Shown here: piece after piece, positions 20,514 through 31,382 of the stretch
How the letters are laid out: every line of letters starts with the position of its first letter
Numbering within the stretch: the first letter of the stretch is position 1
Source of the DNA: Gammaproteobacteria bacterium
GTDB taxonomy: Bacteria; Pseudomonadota; Gammaproteobacteria; Coxiellales; Coxiellaceae
DNA length: 64,000 bases
Assembly (NCBI GenBank): GCA_013287505.1
Contig: JABDDR010000003.1
Location: 1 to 64,000 of the forward strand
Reading direction: 5' to 3'
Program-made: the position numbers and the translations under genes
Notes under the pieces: generated by a model
Seen by the model: the letters and a program-made list of their open reading frames with translations, nothing else
The model's database searches: none
What the model was told of the DNA's origin: nothing

Positions 20514-20566
20514 CGCTCACTACCTCAAACCTAGCTTCAAAGAACAAGATACTTCGAAGAGTTGTC

Positions 20567-21169
20567 CTACTTTAAATTAATTATCCGCAATCGATCTTTC
20601 TTATTCGCTTTCAATTGCTCAGAAATAATTTGTGACTTCGTATCCGGTTTTCTACCATTAAATGCCAATGCAATCGCACATATCATACCAACCAATAACA
20701 ATACTGCGGCAATTTCAAACGGATATATAAAATGGGTAAATAATAATTTTCCCATCGCGGTGATATTGTTATAGTTGGCTGCATGAGGCGTTGGCACTGT
20801 ATTCACGAGCAACCAATGTTTCGCAGAAAATACATAAAGCGCGGTACCCACTAAAACAACCAACGCAACAAATCCCAGTAAATAATAATAAATTGACTCT
20901 GATATAGATTTCACAACATCCGTGCGTAACATCATCACTACGAATAAAAATAATGTCATCACCGCACCGACATACACAAAAATTAAAACAAGCGCTAAAA
21001 ATTCTGCTTGCGTGAGCATCCATAAAACGCTACTCGCAAAAAAAGCAACGACTAAAAACAACACGGCTTTTACCGGGTTTTTTGCGGTAATGACCATGGT
21101 CGCTGAAGCAATCAGTATGACGGTGAAAATGTAAAATATGACTTCGTGAATGGGAAACATTAAAATCAC
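20567..21169 (-). CDS. nuoJ: NADH-quinone oxidoreductase subunit J
   Basis: [51 protein letters not shown]. Confidence 0.97.
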   Translation of the reverse strand: MILMFPIHEVIFYIFTVILIASATMVITAKNPVKAVLFLVVAFFASSVLWMLTQAEFLALVLIFVYVGAVMTLFLFVVMMLRTDVVKSISESIYYYLLGFVALVVLVGTALYVFSAKHWLLVNTVPTPHAANYNNITAMGKLLFTHFIYPFEIAAVLLLVGMICAIALAFNGRKPDTKSQIISEQLKANKKDRLRIINLK

Positions 21170-21657
21170 CTGTATTTTGAATCTGTCGCTAAATTCTGCG
21201 CAATTTGTTTTTCGTAAATATCACCGACTGCTAACAATTTTTCTTTCGTTAAAATATTTTGTCCGCGCTCTGAAATGGAGTAATGCATTTCTGGCGTCAA
21301 GACAATTGCGTCGACGGGACAGGCTTCTTCGCAAAACCCACAATTAATGCATTTGAATGCATCAATGTCATAACGCGTTGTGCGACGCGAACCATCTTTT
21401 TCGCGGGGGCCTGCATCAATTTTAATGGCTAATGCGGGGCAAACGGCTTCGCATAATTTGCAACCGATACAGCGTTCTTCACCGTTGGGATAACGACGTA
21501 GTGCCAACATGCCACGAAATCGCGGGGAAATCGGTGTTTCTTCTTCAGGATATTGAATGGTTGTTTTTTTCTTGAAAAAATATTTCAAGGTTAAATACAA
21601 ACCTTTCAACAATTCCCATAATGTAAAGCTCTTAATGATTGCAATGATTTTTTTCAT
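21166..21657 (-). CDS. nuoI: NADH-quinone oxidoreductase subunit I (2x[4Fe-4S])
   Basis: [16 protein letters not shown] and [17 protein letters not shown] ferredoxin motifs. Confidence 0.97.
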   Translation of the reverse strand: MKKIIAIIKSFTLWELLKGLYLTLKYFFKKKTTIQYPEEETPISPRFRGMLALRRYPNGEERCIGCKLCEAVCPALAIKIDAGPREKDGSRRTTRYDIDAFKCINCGFCEEACPVDAIVLTPEMHYSISERGQNILTKEKLLAVGDIYEKQIAQNLATDSKYR

Positions 21658-21700
21658 TACATATCTCCGCTAAAATCAATCAAACTACCGCTGGCACGTG

Positions 21701-21810
21701 CTAGTGACATAGTTTAGAAGCACTTGCGTTAGCAAGCGCGATGAGAATTCACTGTTCTCATTCGCACTTTCGCACTCGCTGACGCGAGGGCTTCTACACT
21801 TTATCACTGA
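21701..21810 (+). mobile_element. MITE-like element copy 1 (nuoH/nuoI spacer)
   Basis: Ends CTAGTGACATAGTTTAGAAGC ... GCTTCTACACTTTATCACTGA form imperfect TIRs. Confidence 0.8.
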
Positions 21811-21813
21811 CAC

Positions 21814-22815
21814 TTACGCTACAAACGCTGCAACCACAATCAACCACACCAACGTCACTGGAATTAATACTTTCCAACCCAAATGCATAATTTGGTCGTA
21901 GCGATATCGCGGAAAAGTCGCGCGCATCCAAAAATATAAAAATATAAAAAAGGTTGTTTTCGCCAATAACCAAAAAATACCCGGTATCCATGCTGTTAAA
22001 TGACCCAACACAGGAATGCCTTGAAACGGTGATAACCAACCACCAAAGAAAATAATACTCGCCAATGTGGAAACCAAAATCATGTTGGCATATTCTGCCA
22101 AAAAGAAAATCGCAAATGCCATACCAGAATATTCCACATGAAATCCCGCGACAATTTCTGCTTCACCTTCGGCAACGTCAAATGGCGCACGATTGGTTTC
22201 TGCCACACTGGCAATCCAATACACCACAAACAAAGGCAATAATGGCAACCAATACCAATGCCAAAAACCACCGCTTTGTTTTAATACTAAATCAGTAATA
22301 TTCATCGTGCCTGATGCTAAAATCACACCGACCAATGAAAAACCGAGAGCGATTTCATAGGACACCACTTGCGCTGCTGATCGTAATGCGCCAAATAAAG
22401 CGTATTTTGAATTCGACGCCCAACCTGCTACTAAAATTCCGTAAACACCGAGTGATGTCATCGCAAATAAATACAATATTCCGCCATTAATATTAGCGAG
22501 CACCCATCCTTTCATAAATGGGACGACTGCCCATGCCGCCAACGCAGGTGTGATCGCTAACATGGGCGCGATAATAAATAAATAATTATTCGCGCGACTC
22601 GGCATAATCACTTCTTTAAATAACAATTTCAAACTATCGGCAATGGGTTGCAGTAATCCAAGCGGACCTACGCGATTAGGACCAATTCGTCCTTGCATGT
22701 AACTAATCACTTTGCGTTCCGCCATCGTCACGTACGCAACGGCAATCATCAACGGCAAAACGATGCAGACAATTTTGATGAGGATCCAAATTAATGTTTC
22801 TAATTGATCTAACAT
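21814..22815 (-). CDS. nuoH: NADH-quinone oxidoreductase subunit H
   Basis: [37 protein letters not shown]. Confidence 0.98.
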   Translation of the reverse strand: MLDQLETLIWILIKIVCIVLPLMIAVAYVTMAERKVISYMQGRIGPNRVGPLGLLQPIADSLKLLFKEVIMPSRANNYLFIIAPMLAITPALAAWAVVPFMKGWVLANINGGILYLFAMTSLGVYGILVAGWASNSKYALFGALRSAAQVVSYEIALGFSLVGVILASGTMNITDLVLKQSGGFWHWYWLPLLPLFVVYWIASVAETNRAPFDVAEGEAEIVAGFHVEYSGMAFAIFFLAEYANMILVSTLASIIFFGGWLSPFQGIPVLGHLTAWIPGIFWLLAKTTFFIFLYFWMRATFPRYRYDQIMHLGWKVLIPVTLVWLIVVAAFVA

Positions 22816-22829
22816 ATTCGCTCTCTTTC

Positions 22830-22915
22830 GTAGAGACGCGATTCATCGCGTCTCAAATCCACGACACACATCGCGGTTATTCATATATCTGAGACGCGAT
22901 GAATCGCGTCTCTAC
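22830..22915. repeat. Pair of oppositely oriented REP-like palindromes (22830-22854, 22891-22915), nuoG/nuoH spacer
   Basis: gtagagacgcgattcatcgcgtctc ... gagacgcgatgaatcgcgtctctac. Confidence 0.95.
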
Positions 22916-25071
22916 ACAATTTCCTGCAACGCCTTCGCTCTTCTCACCAACGCATTATCACGATACATGTGCCATACAGGTACCGTTAAATTTTCAAATG
23001 CAGGCAAAACAATATCGACAGTTTTTTTACATGCATCGCAACAGGTCACCTGATTTAACTGCGCTTTCACCTCATCGCGAATTGCAGAAGCGCTTGTATA
23101 CGAAAACCCCGGTAATTGCAGTGTATTGGCTAATGCGCGAATCACTTTCCATGCAGGTTTAGATTCTTGATGTGCAGGGCCTATAGATTTAAATGATTGC
23201 CATTGCCCATTCACATTCACAAATGTGCCATCATTTTCAGAGTATGGTGTGATCGGTAAAATAAAATCAGCGTAGTCACGCATTTTTTCTGTGGCAAACG
23301 TATTAAAACACACAACCAATTTTGCATTTGATAATGTTTCTAATGCTTGTTGCGCAAACGCAGAATCATTTTCCAATTCCGTATTTAAAATAAAATAAGC
23401 AGAAACAGGATCGGTGGTTAATAATTCTTTGGCAGTTTTACCGATCGTTTTTACAGCAGCGCCTGCAGTGCCACGATGCGGAATACAACCAGCAATCCAA
23501 GCGCCAGCGGTATTGGCACCATCGGTTAATGAGCCTGGCACTGCACCAGACAAATGTCCAATATGATGCACTAAATCACGCAACACAGATTCGTTTGGAT
23601 GATGTAATGCATAAGCACCGAAGAAAATAGCCGCTTTTTTTGAAGCGCATAATTTTTTCGCTATTTTTACGGCATTTTCTGATGGAACCACATTTTCCAA
23701 CCCTTTAATTTTTATTGCATCAGCACTGTCAGCGCTTTTGTGCAATTCAATTGCCTTTGCAATTTCCGCCAATGATTTCACAACATCTTCATTAATCATT
23801 TTTTCGGATAGCGGAAATACAAAAGGATATGCTTCAGGACTCACTGACATTATTTGCAAACCCTCTTGCGTCGCTTTAAAAAGACGCGTTGCAATAATGG
23901 GTTGTTCAAAACGAATATTGGAACCGATTAATAAAATTGTGTCGCAATTTTCAATGTCTGCAATGGATGTATTTAACTGTGGAAATAACGGGCGACGTGA
24001 TTGATCTTGAAAATCAGATTCACGAATACGATGATCTACGTGTGGTGAACCCAACTCACGAATTAATTTTTGAAATAAATAATATTCTTCAACAGTCGCA
24101 GAATAATCGGCGATACCAGCAATTTGTGTTGGCGCTTCTGATAAAATATGTTTTGTTAAATGTGCGATAGCATCGAGTGCATATTGCCATTCAACCTCAA
24201 CCCATTGTCCATTTTTTTTCATTTGTGGTTTGTAAATACGATCTTGATGATACAAACCTTCTACCGCAAAACGATCACGATCACTCATCCACACTTCATT
24301 GATCGATTGATTTTCTTTGGGTACAGAACGAAATATCGTGCGCTCAGCAGAATACTCATGCCCGCGAGAATGTAAAAATACATTGGTGCCCACACAATCG
24401 TGCGGAGAAATGGATGCGTGTTCTTTGACTTCCCAGCCGCGCATTTCATAACGCGCGGGTTTATTCGTTAATGCGCCCACAGGGCAAATATCAATAATAT
24501 TGCCGGACACTTCTGATTTTACAAAATGTTGTACGTAAGTGCCGATTTCTTCTTTTTCACCGCGATTCACAACACCTAATTCGCGTAAGCCTGCGACTTC
24601 TTCACCAAAACGCACACAACGCGTGCATTGAATGCAGCGTGTCATTTCCGTTTCAATTAACGGTCCGATATCTTGGCTGTAAACCGCACGTTTGGGTTGA
24701 TTGTATTCTGATTTGGATTGTCCATAGCCCATCGATAAATCTTGTAATTCACACTCGCCCCCTTGATCACAGATCGGGCAATCGAGCGGGTGATTAATCA
24801 ATAAAAATTCCATGACATCGCGCTGGGCTTTTAGTGCCATGTCGGATTTTGTTTTGACCTTCATGTCGCGCGTGATCGGCGTTGCACACGCGGGTAATGG
24901 TTTACCCATTTTTTCTACTTCGATTAAACACATGCGACAATTTGCGGCGATCGATAATTTTTTGTGATAGCAAAAACGTGGGATATAAACACCGGCATCA
25001 TCAGCGGCTTCGATAATGGTGGTGCCTTCGGGCACGGATAATGGTTTACCGTCGAGTTCAAAGTCGATCAT
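22912..25071 (-). CDS. nuoG: NADH-quinone oxidoreductase subunit G
   Basis: N-terminal 2Fe-2S and 4Fe-4S motifs CRMCLIEVEKMGKPLPACATP, CDQGGECELQDLSMGYG. Confidence 0.97.
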   Translation of the reverse strand: MIDFELDGKPLSVPEGTTIIEAADDAGVYIPRFCYHKKLSIAANCRMCLIEVEKMGKPLPACATPITRDMKVKTKSDMALKAQRDVMEFLLINHPLDCPICDQGGECELQDLSMGYGQSKSEYNQPKRAVYSQDIGPLIETEMTRCIQCTRCVRFGEEVAGLRELGVVNRGEKEEIGTYVQHFVKSEVSGNIIDICPVGALTNKPARYEMRGWEVKEHASISPHDCVGTNVFLHSRGHEYSAERTIFRSVPKENQSINEVWMSDRDRFAVEGLYHQDRIYKPQMKKNGQWVEVEWQYALDAIAHLTKHILSEAPTQIAGIADYSATVEEYYLFQKLIRELGSPHVDHRIRESDFQDQSRRPLFPQLNTSIADIENCDTILLIGSNIRFEQPIIATRLFKATQEGLQIMSVSPEAYPFVFPLSEKMINEDVVKSLAEIAKAIELHKSADSADAIKIKGLENVVPSENAVKIAKKLCASKKAAIFFGAYALHHPNESVLRDLVHHIGHLSGAVPGSLTDGANTAGAWIAGCIPHRGTAGAAVKTIGKTAKELLTTDPVSAYFILNTELENDSAFAQQALETLSNAKLVVCFNTFATEKMRDYADFILPITPYSENDGTFVNVNGQWQSFKSIGPAHQESKPAWKVIRALANTLQLPGFSYTSASAIRDEVKAQLNQVTCCDACKKTVDIVLPAFENLTVPVWHMYRDNALVRRAKALQEIV

Positions 25072-25161
25072 GTATTTGCTCTTTTTTTCATATGTTCACG
25101 TCACTCTCAACTTTTTGCGCCAAACGCTTTTTTATTGGTGCAAACTGTCAGCAAGCACTCG

Positions 25162-25273
25162 CTAGTGATATAGTTTAGAAGCACTTGCGTAAGCAAGCGC
25201 GATGAGAGTATTGCTGCTGTTCGCTCTAACTTTCGCACTTGCTCACGCAAGCGCTTCTAAACTACATCACTAG
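25162..25273 (+). mobile_element. MITE-like element copy 2 (nuoF/nuoG spacer)
   Basis: Ends CTAGTGATATAGTTTAGAAGC ... GCTTCTAAACTACATCACTAG, 20/21 inverted match. Confidence 0.85.
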
Positions 25274-25302
25274 TACAGCGTAAATCCCCTCACAAACTAC
25301 AT

Positions 25303-26574
25303 TCAAAACACCAAACATTTTTTATGTTCGATGTGATACACAAACTCATCATAAAAATGCTTCAAAAATCCACCTACCGGCCACGCCGCTGCTTCACCGA
25401 ATGCGCAAATCGTACGCCCTTCGATATTTTTTGCAACCCGTCTTAATTCTTCCAAATCTTTCATCGTGCCTTCACCATTTTCGATTTTGGCAACCAAACG
25501 ATAAATCCAACCAGTACCTTCACGACACGGCGTACATTGTCCGCAGGATTCATGCATATAAAATTTGGAAATGCGTTTTAATGCTTTAACCATACATGTT
25601 TTTTCATTCATGACAATCACTGCACCTGAACCCAATGCAGAACCTGCTTTTGCTAAACTGTCATAATCCATATTGGTTTGCATCATGATTTCTGCGGGTA
25701 ACACCGGCATCGAGCTACCACCTGGAATTACCGCTTTTAATGGAATGCCATCGAGCATACCGCCCGCTAAATTTAATAATTCAGAGAATGGAAGACCCAT
25801 CGGCACTTCAAAATTACCGGGTTTATTAACATGACCGCTGACGCTAAATATTTTTGTGCCGCCACTTTTTTCAGGGCCCATATCCGCAAACCATTTGGCG
25901 CCTTTTTCTAAAATCACGGGAATGGATGCATACGATTCCGTGTTATTAATATTCGTTGGGCGACCATACAAACCAAAATTAGCGGGAAATGGTGGCTTAA
26001 AACGCGGCATGCCACGCTTGCCTTCGAGTGAATTCATGAGCGCTGTTTCTTCGCCGCAAATATACGCGCCAGCACTGTAATGATTATAAATATCAAAATT
26101 AACGCCAGAATCTAATACATTTTCACCGGCTAATCCCGCATCATACATTTCTTTTAATGCTGATTCACACCGTAAAAATGGCTCATAAAATTCACCGCGT
26201 AAAAAATTATACGCGACCGTTGCACCCATGACATAACATGCAATCGCCAACCCTTCGAGCAATTGATGCGGATTAAATCGTAAAATATCGCGGTCTTTAA
26301 ATGTGCCAGGTTCGCTTTCGTCAGAATTACATAACACATATTTTTGACCGGGAATATTCGGTGAAACGAAACTCCATTTTAATCCGGTGGGAAATCCAGC
26401 GCCGCCACGACCACGCAAAACAGATGCTTTGATGGTTTCAATAATTTCTGACGACGGTGTTTTTTCTTTTAATATTTTTCGCAGCATGGAATAACCGCCG
26501 ACGGATTCGTAGGCTTTGAGTGTCCACGGCTCAGGAAGGTGTAATGTTCTGTAGCAAACTTGATTTAATTGCAT
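25303..26574 (-). CDS. nuoF: NADH-quinone oxidoreductase subunit F
   Basis: LRGRGGAGFPTGLKWSF, YICGEETALMNSLEGKRG, ESCGQCTPCREGTGW. Confidence 0.98.
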   Translation of the reverse strand: MQLNQVCYRTLHLPEPWTLKAYESVGGYSMLRKILKEKTPSSEIIETIKASVLRGRGGAGFPTGLKWSFVSPNIPGQKYVLCNSDESEPGTFKDRDILRFNPHQLLEGLAIACYVMGATVAYNFLRGEFYEPFLRCESALKEMYDAGLAGENVLDSGVNFDIYNHYSAGAYICGEETALMNSLEGKRGMPRFKPPFPANFGLYGRPTNINNTESYASIPVILEKGAKWFADMGPEKSGGTKIFSVSGHVNKPGNFEVPMGLPFSELLNLAGGMLDGIPLKAVIPGGSSMPVLPAEIMMQTNMDYDSLAKAGSALGSGAVIVMNEKTCMVKALKRISKFYMHESCGQCTPCREGTGWIYRLVAKIENGEGTMKDLEELRRVAKNIEGRTICAFGEAAAWPVGGFLKHFYDEFVYHIEHKKCLVF

Positions 26575-27050
26575 AATTTCTCTAATAATTCATCGATCTT
26601 TTTAAACGTTAAATTTTCAATATAGTCTTTATCATCCACCTGACACATCGGTGCGCCACCACATGCTGCCATGCATTCCACTTCGATTAATGTAAATTTT
26701 CCATCGCCGGTTGTTTCACCAGGTTTGATATTTAAACGTTTTTCACAGTGTTTTAAGATCTCATCACTGCCGCGCAACATGCAGGAAATATTGGTGCAGA
26801 TCGCAATTTTGTGTTTGCCGATCGGTTTGAGATTATACATGTCATAAAATGTGGCGACCTCATACGCTTCGATGTGGGGAATTTTTAAATAATCGGCGAC
26901 AGCGTTCATGGATGCATCGGTTAAGTGTCCGCCATTTTGTTCTTGTACAGCTAATAAACTCGCAACCACTGCGGAGCGACGTTGATCTTTGGGATATTTT
27001 GTTAACCAATGATCGATATGTTGCTTGGTTTTTTCTGAAAGTTCAAACAT
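26565..27050 (-). CDS. nuoE: NADH-quinone oxidoreductase subunit E
   Basis: ATFYDMYNLKPIGKHKIAICTNISCMLRG, EVECMAACGGAPMCQV. Confidence 0.97.
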   Translation of the reverse strand: MFELSEKTKQHIDHWLTKYPKDQRRSAVVASLLAVQEQNGGHLTDASMNAVADYLKIPHIEAYEVATFYDMYNLKPIGKHKIAICTNISCMLRGSDEILKHCEKRLNIKPGETTGDGKFTLIEVECMAACGGAPMCQVDDKDYIENLTFKKIDELLEKLCN

Positions 27051-27136
27051 CGTTTAATAACTCGCTTCGTTTATATTCGCTGCAAAACGCCCTTGTTCCG
27101 CTACGCTGCACGCGGGCTTCTGTAACATTGTGCAAA

Positions 27137-28390
27137 CTATCGATCAATTTCTCCGAACACAATATCAATACTTGAAATCACCGCCACCAAATCCGCAATC
27201 ATATGCCCACGACACAATTCATCCAGCGCTGCCAAATGTGAAAAACCCGCTGCACGCACTTTTAATCGATACGGTTTATTCGCACCATCCGACACTAAGT
27301 AAATGCCAAATTCACCTTTGGGATGTTCAATCGCCACATACGCTTCACCCTCCGGCACATGATACCCTTCTGTAAAATATTTAAAATGATGAATCATGCC
27401 TTCCATACTTTCTTTCATAACTTCGCGTGACGGTGGCGATGTTTTGTAATCATCGGTTTTAATGGGACCAGGATTTTTGCGCAACCAATTGACGCATTGC
27501 TGAATAATTTTATTTGACTGACGCATTTCTTCCACGCGCACTAAATACCGATCGTAACAATCGCCATTTTTTCCAACGGGAATATCAAATTCTAAATGTT
27601 CATAAGCGGCGTAAGGTTGTTTGCGACGTAAATCCCATTCAACACCGGAGCCGCGCAACATAGGACCTGAAAATCCCAATTGCAATGCGCGTTCAGGTGA
27701 TACGACTGCGATGCCGACAGTGCGTTGTTTGAAAATGCGATTATCGGTTAACAGCATTTCATATTCATCAACTAACTTAGGGAAACGTTTTGTAAAATCT
27801 TCAATGAAATCGAGTAACGAACCTTCACGATTCGCATTCATTTTTTTAACATCTTTTTCATTATGCCAACGCGATTTTTTATATTGCGGCATGGTGTCTG
27901 GTAAATCTTTTGCAACACCGCCGGGACGATAATAGGTTGCGTGCATACGCGTGCCAGAAACCGCTTCGTAGCAATCCATTAAATCTTCGCGTTCACGGAA
28001 GCAATATAAAAAGACGGTCATCGCGCCGCAATCCAATGCATGGGCGCCGAGCCACAATAAATGATTTAAAATACGCGTGATTTCATCGAACATCGTGCGA
28101 ATATAATGCGCGCGAATGGGTGCTTTGATGCCTAATAATTTTTCGATGGCTAATACATAAGCGTGTTCGTTACACATCATCGACACGTAATCCAAACGAT
28201 CCATGTAACCGATCGTTTGATTGAAGGGTTTTGATTCGGCTAATTTTTCGGTCGCGCGATGTAATAATCCGATGTGTGGATCAATTTTTTGAATCACTTC
28301 GCCGTCGGTTTCTAAAATTAAACGTAATACGCCGTGCGCGGCGGGATGTTGGGGGCCGAAGTTGAAGGTGTAGTTTTTAAGTTCTGACAT
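27137..28390 (-). CDS. nuoD: NADH-quinone oxidoreductase subunit D
   Basis: [36 protein letters not shown]. Confidence 0.98.
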   Translation of the reverse strand: MSELKNYTFNFGPQHPAAHGVLRLILETDGEVIQKIDPHIGLLHRATEKLAESKPFNQTIGYMDRLDYVSMMCNEHAYVLAIEKLLGIKAPIRAHYIRTMFDEITRILNHLLWLGAHALDCGAMTVFLYCFREREDLMDCYEAVSGTRMHATYYRPGGVAKDLPDTMPQYKKSRWHNEKDVKKMNANREGSLLDFIEDFTKRFPKLVDEYEMLLTDNRIFKQRTVGIAVVSPERALQLGFSGPMLRGSGVEWDLRRKQPYAAYEHLEFDIPVGKNGDCYDRYLVRVEEMRQSNKIIQQCVNWLRKNPGPIKTDDYKTSPPSREVMKESMEGMIHHFKYFTEGYHVPEGEAYVAIEHPKGEFGIYLVSDGANKPYRLKVRAAGFSHLAALDELCRGHMIADLVAVISSIDIVFGEIDR

Positions 28391-28510
28391 AATTATTTAT
28401 TCTCTGTAATGCGCCCTTGCTACTCTGCGTCAGAAGCGCCCTTGCTTGATTCGCGTTATAAGGCACGGCAATTACAATCACTGCGACGCGAATCTACGCG
28501 CGGGCTTCTG

Positions 28511-29149
28511 TTACACATACCGGTTATCACTTCGTATTACTTTTGGCACCAACGTGCGCGGCTCAATACTCACAGGCTCATAAACGCATCGTTGCAATTT
28601 TGCATCGTAACGCATTTCTACTTCGCCAATTAAGGGGAAATCTTTGCGGAAAGGATGACCTTTGAAACCATAATCCGTTAAAATGCGGCGCAAATCCGGA
28701 TGACCGTCATACACAATACCAAATAAATCATAAGATTCACGTTCAAACCAATCGGCGGATTTCCAAATATCAATCACAGATGGCACGATAGGCTCTTCTT
28801 CTAAGTAAACTTTAATTCGCACGCGTTGATTTTTTGAAACGGACAACAAATGATAAACAGATGCAAAACGCGGTTTTTCCCAGGCAATTTTGCGTTCGCC
28901 TTGCACATCAACACCGCGACTAAAACCCGTGTGTGTAGATTCTTCAGTGCGCCAATGTGTTAAACCATAATCCGCATAATCAACGCCACACACATCCATT
29001 AATTGTTCGAAATGAAAATGATCGCGTAATGTTTTGCAAACAAATAATAAATTTTCAGGTAATAATTCGATGGTGACGCAATCAGATTCGACGACAGAAA
29101 CAATTGTATCGTTAAAATGATTTTTAATTTGCTCAAGTAATGGAGTCAT
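28511..29149 (-). CDS. nuoC: NADH-quinone oxidoreductase subunit C
   Basis: [49 protein letters not shown]. Confidence 0.98.
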   Translation of the reverse strand: MTPLLEQIKNHFNDTIVSVVESDCVTIELLPENLLFVCKTLRDHFHFEQLMDVCGVDYADYGLTHWRTEESTHTGFSRGVDVQGERKIAWEKPRFASVYHLLSVSKNQRVRIKVYLEEEPIVPSVIDIWKSADWFERESYDLFGIVYDGHPDLRRILTDYGFKGHPFRKDFPLIGEVEMRYDAKLQRCVYEPVSIEPRTLVPKVIRSDNRYV

Positions 29150-29157
29150 GTGTTGCC

Positions 29158-29652
29158 TTATTTGCGCCGTATCACTTTTTTCTTATTAATTTTATTTTGT
29201 AATTGAATAATGCCATACAACAACGCTTCTGCTGTCGGCGGACATCCAGGCACATATACATCTACAGGAACAATGCGATCACAGCCGCGCACAACAGAAT
29301 AAGAGTAATGGTAATACCCACCACCATTGGCGCATGAACCCATTGAAATAACCCAGCGCGGTTCTGCCATTTGATCGTAAACTTTTCGCAATGCCGGCGC
29401 CATTTTATTGCATAATGTGCCTGCCACAATCATCACATCGGATTGACGTGGGCTGGGACGAAAAATTAAACCGAAGCGATCGATGTCGTAACGCGATGCG
29501 GCGCATTGCATCATTTCAACGGCGCAGCAGGCTAAACCAAATGTCATTGGCCATAAGGAACCGGAGCGCGCCCAGTTCATGAGGTCGTCGTATTTGGTGA
29601 GGACGAAGCCGTCTTGTTTTAACATGCTTTGTAATGTCATAAATATATCCAA
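29158..29652 (-). CDS. nuoB: NADH-quinone oxidoreductase subunit B
   Basis: [75 protein letters not shown]. Confidence 0.98.
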   Translation of the reverse strand: MDIFMTLQSMLKQDGFVLTKYDDLMNWARSGSLWPMTFGLACCAVEMMQCAASRYDIDRFGLIFRPSPRQSDVMIVAGTLCNKMAPALRKVYDQMAEPRWVISMGSCANGGGYYHYSYSVVRGCDRIVPVDVYVPGCPPTAEALLYGIIQLQNKINKKKVIRRK

Positions 29653-29670
29653 TTACATTTATTCACGAAC

Positions 29671-29780
29671 CAGTGATATAGTTTAGAAGCGCTCACGTGA
29701 GTGAGTGCGAAAGTTCGAGTGGCAATAATAAATTCCCATCGCGCTTGCTAACGCAAGTGCTTCTAAACTATTTCACCAGT
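29671..29780 (-). mobile_element. MITE-like element copy 3 (nuoA/nuoB spacer), opposite orientation
   Basis: CAGTGATATAGTTTAGAAGC ... GCTTCTAAACTATTTCACCAG; reverse complement shares GTTTAGAAGCACTTGCGTTAGCAAGCGCGATG with copy 1. Confidence 0.85.
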
Positions 29781-29786
29781 ACGTAC

Positions 29787-30143
29787 TTACTCCCACTCCA
29801 GTGCACCCTTCTTCCACTCGTAAACAAATCCAACAATTAAAATCGCCAAAAAAATCATCATCGACCAAAACGCCAACCAACCCACCTGACGAATAATCAT
29901 TGCCCACGGAAATAAAAACGCTGTTTCTAAATCAAAAATAATAAATAAAATCGCGACCAAATAAAAACGCACATCAAAAGGCATGCGCGCATCTTCTAGC
30001 GCATCAAAACCACATTCATAAGGGGAACATTTTGCAGGATCAGGATGACGTGGACCTAAAAACCAACCCAAGCCAACGGGCAATAATCCGATGATCAGAC
30101 CAACGCCGATAAAAACAAGAATAGGAAAATAATTTGTTAGCAT
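29787..30143 (-). CDS. nuoA: NADH-quinone oxidoreductase subunit A
   Basis: [40 protein letters not shown]. Confidence 0.98.
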   Translation of the reverse strand: MLTNYFPILVFIGVGLIIGLLPVGLGWFLGPRHPDPAKCSPYECGFDALEDARMPFDVRFYLVAILFIIFDLETAFLFPWAMIIRQVGWLAFWSMMIFLAILIVGFVYEWKKGALEWE

Positions 30144-30165
30144 GTGTCGCCCGTAAAAAAAATAA

Positions 30166-30247
30166 TACCAGGGAACGGACTCGAACCGTCACGGCTTGCG
30201 CCACAGCCACCTCAAGGCTGCGTGTCTACCAATTCCACCACCCCGGC
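30166..30247 (-). tRNA. leuU: tRNA-Leu (GAG), CCA not encoded
   Basis: GCCGGGGTGGTGGAATTGGTAGACACGCAGCCTTGAGGTGGCTG..GTTCGAGTCCGTTCCCTGGTA; secG-tRNA-Leu synteny. Confidence 0.92.
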
Positions 30248-30258
30248 AATACCGATCT

Positions 30259-30618
30259 TTATTTCTTTGCAGCTGGAATAAATGAGGTCCCAGCATCGCT
30301 TTTGTTTGTTACAGGTGCTACAGGTGTCGCCGGTGCTGTTGGCATTGCCGGCATAACTGGCATAGTTAAAATTTGCGCCTTATGTTCACTATGCGATGCA
30401 ATATAAGTGAGTGAAATGCTGGTAAGAAAAAAAATCGTCACGCAAACGACAGTCACTTTCATTAAAAACGGTAAAGCACCTGCGCTACCAAACATGGTAT
30501 TTGATGAACCACTACCAAATGACGCACCCACATCAGCACCACGTCCATGTTGCATTAATACCAAAGCGATAATCGCGATCGCTACCAATACATGTATGAT
30601 TAAAATTAAAGATTGCAT
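30259..30618 (-). CDS. secG: Preprotein translocase subunit SecG
   Basis: VLVAIAIIALVLMQHGRGADVGASFGSGSSNTMFGSAGA. Confidence 0.96.
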   Translation of the reverse strand: MQSLILIIHVLVAIAIIALVLMQHGRGADVGASFGSGSSNTMFGSAGALPFLMKVTVVCVTIFFLTSISLTYIASHSEHKAQILTMPVMPAMPTAPATPVAPVTNKSDAGTSFIPAAKK

Positions 30619-31358
30619 GATTTTCCTATTTCTATAAAACTTTTCGCATCCAACGATGCACCACCCACCAAAGCACCATCAATATCTGGCATTGCAAATA
30701 ATGCTTTTGCATTATCTGGTTTTACGCTACCGCCGTATAAAATACGTGTTTTCTCGGCAATTCCTACCGTTTTCAATTGCGTACGAATTACCGCATGTAC
30801 TTCTTGCGCTAATTCTGGCGTAGCTGATTTTCCGGTGCCAATCGCCCAAACAGGTTCGTAAGCAATCACGATATCTGTAAAATTGGTGCAATTATCTTTC
30901 AATACAGACACAACTTCAAGTTGTTCTTGCACAACTGATACAGTTAATTTTTTTTCATGCTGAAGCAATGTTTCACCCACGCATAAAATAGGCATTAATC
31001 CTGCTTCAAAAGCGGCAATACATTTTTGGGTAATTTGCTGATTCGTTTCACCTAAACCATGACGACGTTCGGAATGTCCGATAATGACATAATGACAACC
31101 CAAATCTTTCAGCATACTTGCGGAGATTTCACCTGTATAAGCGCCATCAGGGAATGAAGAACAATTTTGCGCGCCATAATGAACAGCTGAATTTAACAGA
31201 TTATTTTCGCATAAATGTATATGCACAAAGGGAGGGAAAACAGCGAGCTCGATATTGTTGAGTGATTTTGCATTTTCCGCAATCGAAACCAATAAATCAT
31301 GCGCACTTTTTTGTGTGCCATGCATTTTCCAATTGCCTGCGATGAGCGGTCGACGCAT
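30606..31358 (-). CDS. tpiA: Triosephosphate isomerase
   Basis: RPLIAGNWKMHGT, VIIGHSERRHGLGETN, AYEPVWAIGTGKSATPE, ILYGGSVKPDNA. Confidence 0.98.
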   Translation of the reverse strand: MRRPLIAGNWKMHGTQKSAHDLLVSIAENAKSLNNIELAVFPPFVHIHLCENNLLNSAVHYGAQNCSSFPDGAYTGEISASMLKDLGCHYVIIGHSERRHGLGETNQQITQKCIAAFEAGLMPILCVGETLLQHEKKLTVSVVQEQLEVVSVLKDNCTNFTDIVIAYEPVWAIGTGKSATPELAQEVHAVIRTQLKTVGIAEKTRILYGGSVKPDNAKALFAMPDIDGALVGGASLDAKSFIEIGKSCNL

Positions 31359-31382
31359 AAGTTCCTCATAAAAAATAATCGT

